A DNA stretch of 64,000 bases, taken from contig NZ_CALJHY010000003.1 of NCBI RefSeq assembly GCF_937770335.1, positions 248,001-312,000 on the forward strand. Direction: 5' to 3'. Shown here in pieces: positions 57,176 to 64,000 of the stretch. Every line of letters begins with the position of its first letter. Position 1 is the stretch's first letter. This DNA comes from an uncultured Glaciecola sp. Its GTDB lineage: Bacteria > Pseudomonadota > Gammaproteobacteria > Enterobacterales > Alteromonadaceae. The notes below the pieces were generated by a model. It was not told the origin of the DNA and did no database searches. It saw nothing but the letters and a program-made list of their open reading frames with translations. Both the position numbers and the translations under genes were made by a program.

Positions 57176-58657
57176 ATGAGCACAAGCTTGCCCGAAATGA
57201 CCGATTTACACCGCGCGCGATATCAAGACGTTGGGCTCTTATTAGGCCCCCTTATTTTTCTTATTATGATGTTACTTGGCAACTCACAAACCACTATGGA
57301 GCCCGCTGCTTGGCGTGTTGCTGCAGTTGGAATGTGGATGGCCGTTTGGTGGGCTACCGAAGCCGTACCTGTTCCTGTAACGGCATTTTTACCTATTGTC
57401 ACCTTTCCTTTTTTAGGAATTAGTAGTTTAGCAGAAGCAACATCGGCTTATGCAAACCCAATTATTTATCTATTTTTAGGTGCCTTCATATTAGCACTCG
57501 CTGTCGAAAGATGGGATTTGCACAAGAGGATAGCCCTATCCATACTGAGTTATACGGGTACCGACGGCCGCCGCCTCATTGGCGGTTTTATGGTTGTTGC
57601 CGCCTTACTGTCGATGTGGATGACAAACACATCAACTACGATGATGCTGATGCCAATAGCACTTTCGGTTGCCAAAGTGATTGCGGACAACAACACACAT
57701 TTGAACCCCAAACAAACCAAAGCTTTTCAAGCCGCCATGTTGCTTGGACTCGCTTATGCAGCCACTATTGGTGGCCTTGCCACATTAGTTGGCACGCCGC
57801 CAAATGCCCTTTTAGCCGCATTTTTAAGTGAAAACTATGATATTAAAATTACCTTTGCAAGTTGGATGCTAGTCGGTGTTCCAGTAATGCTTTGCATGCT
57901 TCCCCTGGCTTGGTATTCGCTCACTCGCTGGAGTTTCAAAATAGATATTCCAGCCAATCCCGCCGTTAACCAGCACCTCAACAAATTGCGCAATGAATTA
58001 GGAGCTATGACTCGTGCGGAAAAGCGTGTTGCAGTCGTATTTTCACTGGTTGTATTATTTTGGATCGCTCGTCGGCCTATATCGGCTCTACTAGGTATCG
58101 ACTTTCTGACCGATACCGGGATTGTTATGACAGCAGCTATGCTTCTTTTTTTACTCCCAAGTGGCGATAAATCACAACCTCAAATAATGATATGGCACGA
58201 TGTGAACCGATTGCCTTGGGGCGTTCTCATATTATTTGGTGGTGGATTAAGTTTGGCCGCGGCAGTGTCGTCAACAGGCTTAGCTACCTGGCTTGGTGGA
58301 CATCTAACCTATCTCGATGCATTCGGCATTTTCGCCCTCGTTATTGCCGCAACCGGCTTAGTAATATTTTTGACCGAACTGACCAGTAACGTTGCCACTG
58401 CGGCTACCTTTTTGCCCGTCGTTGCCGCCGTTGCCATCGAACTGGGCGTGTCGCCGTTATTACTATGTGTGCCCATTACATTGGCAGCTAGTTGTGCTTT
58501 TATGTTACCCGTTGCCACGCCACCTAATGCCATCGTATTTGCCTCAGGTGTACTCAACATTCCACAAATGATCAGAGCTGGCCTCATTTTAAATATTATA
58601 GGTATGATATTACTCAGCATAGTCGCGGTATGGTTAGCACCCTGGGTATTCTCATGA
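57176..58657 (+). CDS. SLC13/DASS-family anion transporter, copy 2
   Basis: A 493-aa transporter almost identical to the copy at 51493. It shares MWMTNTSTTMMLMP, TELTSNVATAATFLPVV and both TPPNA motifs, with differences concentrated in the first 50 residues. It is more conserved between copies than the receptors or hydrolases, which suggests strong purifying selection or gene conversion. The stop codon TGA overlaps the ATG of the hydrolase gene (ATGA), so the two are translationally coupled, unlike in copy 1. Confidence 0.93.
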   Translation: MSTSLPEMTDLHRARYQDVGLLLGPLIFLIMMLLGNSQTTMEPAAWRVAAVGMWMAVWWATEAVPVPVTAFLPIVTFPFLGISSLAEATSAYANPIIYLFLGAFILALAVERWDLHKRIALSILSYTGTDGRRLIGGFMVVAALLSMWMTNTSTTMMLMPIALSVAKVIADNNTHLNPKQTKAFQAAMLLGLAYAATIGGLATLVGTPPNALLAAFLSENYDIKITFASWMLVGVPVMLCMLPLAWYSLTRWSFKIDIPANPAVNQHLNKLRNELGAMTRAEKRVAVVFSLVVLFWIARRPISALLGIDFLTDTGIVMTAAMLLFLLPSGDKSQPQIMIWHDVNRLPWGVLILFGGGLSLAAAVSSTGLATWLGGHLTYLDAFGIFALVIAATGLVIFLTELTSNVATAATFLPVVAAVAIELGVSPLLLCVPITLAASCAFMLPVATPPNAIVFASGVLNIPQMIRAGLILNIIGMILLSIVAVWLAPWVFS

Positions 58658-59496
58658 GTGCTCACTTTGCTAAGTCGCGCTATGCCTTATTTGTGATCAT
58701 CACGCTATGTAGCATGTTTGTATTGGGAACGGCACAAGCAAAAAAGCCCAGCTTAATTGAACCTACTGTCAAGCCCACCAGCGACGTAAATAAAGCATTG
58801 TTTGTTGGTAATAGCTTTAGTTTTTATAACAACGGCGTACACAACCAACTTGGCAGTCTAGTTAGAGCTAGCGGCGACTGGAAAGTGGGTAAAAATAGAC
58901 TGCGGTTATCGACGCTATCCGGGGGCCATATTTATGAGCACTTGGACAACCTAGATTTTTTATTAGCAAAGCCAGAAGGAACTTGGCAGGCTGTTGTATT
59001 GCAGGGACACAGCAATGAGCCCATTAATAAAAAAACAAAGGCCCGTTTTCAAAAAGCCATTAAGCAGGCTGTTAAACAGGTTCAAGCCGCCAATCTGAAA
59101 CCCATATTACTAATGACATGGGGATACAAAGGTAAATCTGACATGGGTATTGAGCTTGCAAATGCGTATACCTCCCTCGCCAATGAATTGAATATATTGG
59201 TTGTACCTGTGGGTGTCGCTTTTTGGGTTGCTGAACAACAGTTTCCGCAGATTGACCTGTTTGTGTCCGACGTACTAGGCGTAAAAAATAAAGCAAGCGA
59301 CAACGCTGAACTCACTTACAGAAAAGATCTGAAACACCCAAGTAATGCCGGTACGTATTTAATGGCTTGTGTTCTATACTCCGCTTTATACCAAAAATCA
59401 CCCGAAGGAAACATTTTCACCGCAGGACTTGATGAAGACATCGCCTTAAAATTGCAAAAATTGAGCTGGACAGTGACATCCGGTTTTTATAAATAG
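58654..59496 (+). CDS. DUF4886-like SGNH hydrolase, copy 2 (catalytic residues intact)
   Basis: A 280-aa secreted protein: signal peptide to about residue 29 (GTAQA), Ser54 in FVGNSFSF, then TLSGG, LQGHSNEP, and an intact DxxH as Asp225-Leu-Lys-His228 before PSNAGTYL. It starts at an ATG overlapping the transporter stop. The last roughly 75 residues are nearly the same as in copy 1, while the first 40 are unrelated in sequence. By family it should remove an acyl or acetyl group from the imported ligand in the periplasm. The exact reaction is unknown. Confidence 0.83.
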   Translation: MSAHFAKSRYALFVIITLCSMFVLGTAQAKKPSLIEPTVKPTSDVNKALFVGNSFSFYNNGVHNQLGSLVRASGDWKVGKNRLRLSTLSGGHIYEHLDNLDFLLAKPEGTWQAVVLQGHSNEPINKKTKARFQKAIKQAVKQVQAANLKPILLMTWGYKGKSDMGIELANAYTSLANELNILVVPVGVAFWVAEQQFPQIDLFVSDVLGVKNKASDNAELTYRKDLKHPSNAGTYLMACVLYSALYQKSPEGNIFTAGLDEDIALKLQKLSWTVTSGFYK

Positions 59497-59515
59497 AATA
59501 AGGATTAGCGTAACA

Positions 59516-60757
59516 ATGCCAACATTATCTACATCAGTCGCGTTTGTTCATGTGATCAGAACATGGCGACTGTCAAAGTCAGTGACCGCAGTAATCGCGT
59601 TAGGCGCAATGTCGCTATGTCTTAGTACGTCGGCGCAGGCTTGTGAATTCAACAATGTACACTTTAAAACTGATTTTGAAGCAGGCAAAATAGACGAATG
59701 TAAACAACTCACCGAAAACCACTTTGAGTTATTAACCAAACCAGAAAACAGACCGATTAACCCAAGCCCTTGGTATGCATTTAAAGTAGTCAACAAGAGT
59801 ACCGAAAACCAGCAAATTAGCATTGTAATCAAGGGTGAAAAAGCAAAACCTCGATACTTACCAAAAATGAGCATTGACGGCAAGCAATGGCAGGCGCTTC
59901 CATTTGACATCATAGACAACGCAATTCATATCAGCATACAACTGCAACAACAAGACCTCTACATTGCAGGCCAAGAAATCATAGATAATGCGTTTTATGC
60001 ACAGTGGAACCAAGCACTGGCAAAACAATCGGGGTTTGAGTTTCAGCAGCTAGGTTTGTCAACCGAAGGTAGACGCATCGACGCACTTGTTCACTCTAAA
60101 CCTGAAAACAAAGAGTGGTTTTTAGTTATTGGTCGCCAGCATCCTCCTGAAATTACCGGTGCGCTGGCACTGCTTTCATTCGTAGAAGAACTGGCGAGCC
60201 AACAGCAGCTTAATGCTGACTTTTTAGCGCGTTTTAATGTCATGATTATCCCAAATCTCAACCCTGATGGTGTTGCTGAGGGGAACTGGCGTCACAACAC
60301 CAAAGGCACAGATCTGAATAGAGATTGGGGTAAGTTTACGCAACTTGAAACTCAACAGGTACAAACGTGGTTAAATAAAACATTGGTTGAACAGCAAAAA
60401 CTTGTCTTTGCATTGGATTTTCATTCAACCCAACAAGATATTTTTTATACCATGCCTAGTGATTATACTGTTGCCCCATCGACCTTTTCTGAGGACTGGT
60501 TGAAGCAACTAAACGACGCAACTGTGTCTTCATTTACGGTTCGCCCAAAACCAGGCTCAAGCCCAAACAGAGGTATATTTAAACAATACCTTGCTGATGA
60601 GTACAACATACATTCAATTACTTATGAAATGGGAGATAACACCAACAGGGAGCTGATTAAGCATGTTGCTCAAACAGCGGCACAAACGTTGATGCAGCAA
60701 ATGTTATCTATCGAGCCAGAGCAGTATATTTATCAGCCAGCCGTTAGCAATCAATAG
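59516..60757 (+). CDS. Secreted M14 carboxypeptidase, cytosolic-carboxypeptidase-like
   Basis: A 413-aa zinc carboxypeptidase with an N-terminal signal (about residues 20-42, ending STSAQA). A beta-sandwich N-domain (about 45-150, starting FKTDFEAGKIDECKQL) and a catalytic domain follow. Zinc ligands are His209 and Glu212 in GRQHPPEITG and His303 in LDFHSTQQD. NPDGVAEGNWR and GTDLNRDW (Asn268-Arg269) form the substrate site. The candidate catalytic Glu is 371 in ITYEMGDN. The N-domain plus NPDGV-GN-R-G-DLNR pattern matches the CCP-type M14 subfamily, several of which prefer acidic C-terminal residues. It follows hydrolase copy 2 by 19 bases with AAGGAT before the ATG. Confidence 0.85.
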   Translation: MPTLSTSVAFVHVIRTWRLSKSVTAVIALGAMSLCLSTSAQACEFNNVHFKTDFEAGKIDECKQLTENHFELLTKPENRPINPSPWYAFKVVNKSTENQQISIVIKGEKAKPRYLPKMSIDGKQWQALPFDIIDNAIHISIQLQQQDLYIAGQEIIDNAFYAQWNQALAKQSGFEFQQLGLSTEGRRIDALVHSKPENKEWFLVIGRQHPPEITGALALLSFVEELASQQQLNADFLARFNVMIIPNLNPDGVAEGNWRHNTKGTDLNRDWGKFTQLETQQVQTWLNKTLVEQQKLVFALDFHSTQQDIFYTMPSDYTVAPSTFSEDWLKQLNDATVSSFTVRPKPGSSPNRGIFKQYLADEYNIHSITYEMGDNTNRELIKHVAQTAAQTLMQQMLSIEPEQYIYQPAVSNQ

Positions 60758-60920
60758 GTAATGTGATCATCATCTACATCTGTCGTACTTTTTACCTGTA
60801 AACCGAGGAAAGTAAAAATGCCTTAAATAGACTTTCTATTGCTAGGCAATAAGGCGCTAGTGCAGGTTATTGCAAAGCTTTTATACAAAATCCTTTTCAT
60901 ATTAGCGGTGGTAACTGTTA

Positions 60921-62444
60921 ATGTTAAAGAAAAAAGGTAAAGCTTGCTCAATGAATACCCAAAAATCCAATTCGAGTAATCCAGATGGAGCCCCCCAACA
61001 GCCAAGCTATCAAGTCGTCGGCTTATTTGTAGGTCCGGTTATATTTATACTCATGATGATCTTGGGCGCGGATCAAACCACCATGTCACCACAAGCATGG
61101 AATGTCGCTGCAGTGGCTTTATGGATGGCTATTTGGTGGGCAACTGAGGCCATACCCGTTCCCGTAACGGCATTTATGCCTATCATTGCTTTTCCCTTTC
61201 TTAGTGTTTCTAGTATTGCAGAAACCACGTCGGCTTATGCAAACCCCATTATTTATCTTTTTTTAGGCGCATTTATTTTAGCACTCGCAGTAGAGCGCTG
61301 GAACTTACACAAGCGCATAGCTTTAGTGATTTTAAGCTATGCAGGTACCGATGGAAAACGCCTGATTGCCGGCTTTATGCTAGTTGCCGCGCTGTTGTCT
61401 ATGTGGATGACCAATACTTCCACCACGATGATGCTAATGCCAATCGCGTTGTCAGTTGCAAGAGTGATTGCTGAAAACAATCAACATTTGAGCAACCAAC
61501 AAACCCAATCATTTCAAACCGCCATGCTTTTAGGACTTGCCTATGCAGCAACCATCGGTGGTATGGCAACGCTTGTAGGAACACCACCCAATGCCTTGCT
61601 GGCTGCATTTTTAAATGAACAATATGATATCAAAATCACCTTTGCTAGCTGGATGTTAGTAGGCGTTCCTTTGATGCTATGCCTATTACCTTTAGCTTGG
61701 TATTCGCTAACGCACTGGAGCTTCAAAGTCGATATTCCGGCGAATACATCGGTTGATCAACACTTGTCTAATCTGAAAAAAGAGTTAGGTGTCATGAGCA
61801 CGGCAGAAAAACGGGTTGCCATCGTATTTTCGCTTGTCGTTTTGTGTTGGATAGCCCGGCGACCGATTTCCGTATTACTTGATATTAATTTTTTAAGCGA
61901 CACGGGTATTGTTATGGCCGTTGCATTGATTTTGTTTATCTTGCCAAGCGGAAATGAAAGCCAAAGAAAAGTCATGATCTGGGACGATGTTAGTCGCTTG
62001 CCATGGGGCGTTTTGATTCTTTTTGGTGGTGGCTTAAGTTTGGCCTCAGCGGTATCGTCAAGTGGTCTCGCAAGTTGGTTAGGTGGGCATTTATCTTATT
62101 TAGATGTCTTTGGTATTTTTGCCCTCGTTATTGCCGCTACCGCACTCGTTATTTTCTTAACTGAACTTACCAGTAACCTGGCAACAACAGCCACGTTTTT
62201 GCCCGTTGTTGCCTCAGTGGCACTTGAATTAGGCGTTTCTCCCTTATTATTGTGTATTCCTATTACGTTAGCTGCGAGCTGTGCCTTTATGCTACCTGTT
62301 GCCACAGCACCAAATGCCATAGTTTTTGCCTCAGGTTTAATAAAAATACCGCAAATGGTAAAAGCGGGCTTGATATTAAATATATGTGGGCTAATTATCC
62401 TAAGTGCAATATCAGTGTGGTTAGCGCCCCTGGTTTTTAATTAG
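60921..62444 (+). CDS. SLC13/DASS-family anion transporter, copy 3
   Basis: A 507-aa paralogue of the two upstream transporters, more divergent and with a longer N-terminus. MWMTNTSTTMMLMP and VGTPPNALLAA are kept. The second loop reads TELTSNLATTATFLPVV, and the second TPPNA is TAPNA. The start is uncertain: ATG at 60921, or ATG at 60951, which would remove MLKKKGKACS. It has no receptor or hydrolase of its own. It follows the M14 peptidase gene and its 3' end overlaps truC by 8 bases, convergently. Confidence 0.9.
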   Translation: MLKKKGKACSMNTQKSNSSNPDGAPQQPSYQVVGLFVGPVIFILMMILGADQTTMSPQAWNVAAVALWMAIWWATEAIPVPVTAFMPIIAFPFLSVSSIAETTSAYANPIIYLFLGAFILALAVERWNLHKRIALVILSYAGTDGKRLIAGFMLVAALLSMWMTNTSTTMMLMPIALSVARVIAENNQHLSNQQTQSFQTAMLLGLAYAATIGGMATLVGTPPNALLAAFLNEQYDIKITFASWMLVGVPLMLCLLPLAWYSLTHWSFKVDIPANTSVDQHLSNLKKELGVMSTAEKRVAIVFSLVVLCWIARRPISVLLDINFLSDTGIVMAVALILFILPSGNESQRKVMIWDDVSRLPWGVLILFGGGLSLASAVSSSGLASWLGGHLSYLDVFGIFALVIAATALVIFLTELTSNLATTATFLPVVASVALELGVSPLLLCIPITLAASCAFMLPVATAPNAIVFASGLIKIPQMVKAGLILNICGLIILSAISVWLAPLVFN

Positions 62445-63147
62445 AAAACAGGTCAACTACGGCTTGAAAATCATTTTCTAAAGCCGTTTCACACATCATT
62501 GGCTGTTGTGTTATCGGGTGCATAAAGCTTAATTTAGTAGCACATAAGGCCAACTTACTGAAATTCAAATGATCACGCGCAAACTGATTTTGTTTACCAT
62601 CACCATGCGTCGTATCTCCAATTATGGGGTGGCTAATGTGACCCATATGCCGACGTAGTTGATGCTTACGGCCTGTTTTTGGAAGTAACTTTACCAGTGA
62701 GAAGCGTGCCCCTGAATAGCGTCCAACCGGAATAGGTAATGACAACTCCGCTAATTTAAGCATATCTGTTTGCGCTTCTTGAGGTTCCTTATCCTGCTTC
62801 GCTTTTTTGTCAGCAATGGGGTCGAGCTTCTCTTTAAGCGCATGGTCAATTGATATCTGCTGAGGCGCAAAGCCCCGTAACACCGCAATATATTCCTTTT
62901 GAATGGTGTGTAACTCAAATTGCTGAGCAAGTAAACGCGCTACATCTGATGACAATGCAAACATGATAACGCCAGAAGTTGGCTTATCTAAGCGGTGCAC
63001 CGGATAAACATATTGGCCAATTTGATCGCGCAATATTTTCATCAAAAATTCCGTTTCATGTCTATCAATCATACTTTTGTGAACCAACATATTCGCTGGC
63101 TTGTGCACAACAACTAGATATTCGTCTCTATATAAAATGGTTAACAC
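62437..63147 (-). CDS. truC: tRNA pseudouridine(65) synthase TruC
   Basis: A 236-aa RluA-family pseudouridine synthase. The catalytic motif HRLDKPTSGV is near residue 52, the N-terminal LVVVHKPANMLVH is typical, and TGRKHQLRRHMGHISHPIIGD is the second family block. Short length without an S4 domain and the overall pattern match TruC, which modifies U65 of tRNA-Ile and tRNA-Asp. E. coli keeps truC next to yqcA. Here the accessory island ends right at its stop codon. Confidence 0.9.
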   Translation of the reverse strand: MLTILYRDEYLVVVHKPANMLVHKSMIDRHETEFLMKILRDQIGQYVYPVHRLDKPTSGVIMFALSSDVARLLAQQFELHTIQKEYIAVLRGFAPQQISIDHALKEKLDPIADKKAKQDKEPQEAQTDMLKLAELSLPIPVGRYSGARFSLVKLLPKTGRKHQLRRHMGHISHPIIGDTTHGDGKQNQFARDHLNFSKLALCATKLSFMHPITQQPMMCETALENDFQAVVDLFSN

Positions 63148-63316
63148 TGTGTTTTTTCCGTTATGTTCTATGCCTGTTCGCGCGACCTCAGTTTAACCCA
63201 ATACAAGTAAACTGTGAGGAAGTAAATGCGAATGCACACAGATAAATGCTTTTTTATTTCGCATTCGTTGGTACATTTTATCTATCTTGATACAATGCCT
63301 AGCAAATCGATAACCT

Positions 63317-64000
63317 ATGGCGCATATGACCGCTCAAACAATTGATACCATCAGCGAATTTATGCTGCATGCTGGCACCGACTATCGTGTTTACGATATG
63401 GGCCGTGGCATAGAGTCTATGGACTCGCAAAAATTCATTGAATTAGAAAACAATCAACTTCCCGCACCTTGCCCTCGCACAGGGCATGCATGGTTTGGCA
63501 TTGTTTTTTGGAATAAGAAAACCAGCCACGAACAGTATATTTGGTTTGTGAAGCTACCGATTGATGAACGTTCGTTGATTGTTCAAGCAGCCCGCAACCA
63601 GTTTCTTGAAGCTGTCGTCACTGCACTGGGTAGTGAATTGGAAAAAAATGCAGAGAAAGGCGGACAACTGCCTGAGAATCCGTTTGTTTTCACTCCATCG
63701 CAACAACAGCTAGCTGATTTTAACGCTATGATCCGACGTGATTTAGGCTTATCAACCCGCGAAGGCTTGAGCAAAGCCGTTGACTATCTTAAAAGCCCCA
63801 CGACCAATACGTGGCAAGACCTAGCACTGCAAGATATTGCTGATTTAGCAGCGCATATCAATCAGGATGACATTGCACTCGCCATTAATCAGAACTTGGC
63901 TACACTGCCAGTGCAAGTGCTCACGGCTTTATGCAGCAGCTTAGAAAACACCCGCTTTGAAGATGCTCTCACCGACCAGTTAATTGATTTTTTTGTCACT
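63317..64000 (+). CDS. DUF3549 family protein (3' end cut by window edge)
   Basis: The open frame from ATG 63317 runs to the window end without a stop (228 codons seen). It begins MAHMTAQTIDTISEFMLHAGTDYRVYDMGRG. The remainder (GHAWFGIVFWNKKTSHEQYIWFVKLPIDE) matches the uncharacterised DUF3549 family found in Alteromonadales and Vibrionales. It has no signal peptide or obvious catalytic motif, and the function is unknown. A second ATG at 63326 is an alternative start. It is divergent from truC. Confidence 0.8.
   Translation, partial: MAHMTAQTIDTISEFMLHAGTDYRVYDMGRGIESMDSQKFIELENNQLPAPCPRTGHAWFGIVFWNKKTSHEQYIWFVKLPIDERSLIVQAARNQFLEAVVTALGSELEKNAEKGGQLPENPFVFTPSQQQLADFNAMIRRDLGLSTREGLSKAVDYLKSPTTNTWQDLALQDIADLAAHINQDDIALAINQNLATLPVQVLTALCSSLENTRFEDALTDQLIDFFVT

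Noticed and set aside
46798-62436. Island carried by a transposon or phage
   Set aside because: No transposase, integrase or flanking repeat was recognised, so the mechanism of insertion is left open.

Overview
The window reads as a chromosomal segment of a marine-type gammaproteobacterium, most likely order Alteromonadales. The evidence is the Vibrio/Alteromonas-style polar flagellar genes (cheV, flgA, flgM, flgN, flgP, flgT), the canonical gammaproteobacterial rpsB-to-accA block next to map-glnD-dapD, moderately AT-rich DNA, and a large TonB-dependent receptor locus. No rRNA, CRISPR array, prophage or insertion sequence was recognised. One tRNA gene, tRNA-Arg(CCT), is present.

Layout. (1) 1-4750: flagellar and chemotaxis genes with a recognisable FliA (sigma-28) promoter before flgM and sigma-54-like sites before flgT and cheV. 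(2) 4900-7811: tRNA-Arg, a formyltransferase-like gene, an EamA exporter and smrA. (3) 7808-16135: purL (frameshifted as given), mltF, an unassigned 50-aa basic ORF, tadA, a PspB-like membrane protein and an M14 carboxypeptidase. (4) 16165-21894: the YlqF/RbgA GTPase, a KefB-type antiporter, a GGDEF protein and tilS. (5) 21972-40277, minus strand: rpsB-tsf-pyrH-frr-uppS-cdsA-dxr-rseP-bamA-skp-fabZ-lpxA-lpxB-rnhB-dnaE-accA. This covers translation, isoprenoid/undecaprenyl and phospholipid synthesis, outer-membrane assembly, lipid A and replication; lpxD is absent from its usual place between skp and fabZ. (6) 40558-46797: an Old Yellow Enzyme gene (frameshifted), map, glnD, dapD and the flavodoxin yqcA. 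(7) 46798-62436: an accessory island. (8) 62437-end: truC and a DUF3549 gene running off the window.

The island is the most interesting part. It separates truC from yqcA, which are neighbours in E. coli. It holds an ECF sigma factor, a truncated FecR-like anti-sigma protein, and a tandemly duplicated cassette of TonB-dependent receptor, SLC13/DASS anion transporter and DUF4886-like SGNH hydrolase. These are followed by a secreted M14 (cytosolic-carboxypeptidase-like) peptidase and a third SLC13 transporter. The layout suggests outer-membrane capture of an anionic, perhaps acidic-peptide-like or esterified compound, periplasmic hydrolysis, and inner-membrane uptake of the released anion. The substrate is unknown. 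The two hydrolase copies have diverged: copy 1 lacks the DxxH aspartate and has a different N-terminus.

Three genes (purL, rpsB, the Old Yellow Enzyme) each carry one apparent extra base, at least two of them in homopolymers. Because rpsB is essential, I read these mainly as base-calling errors in the assembly.
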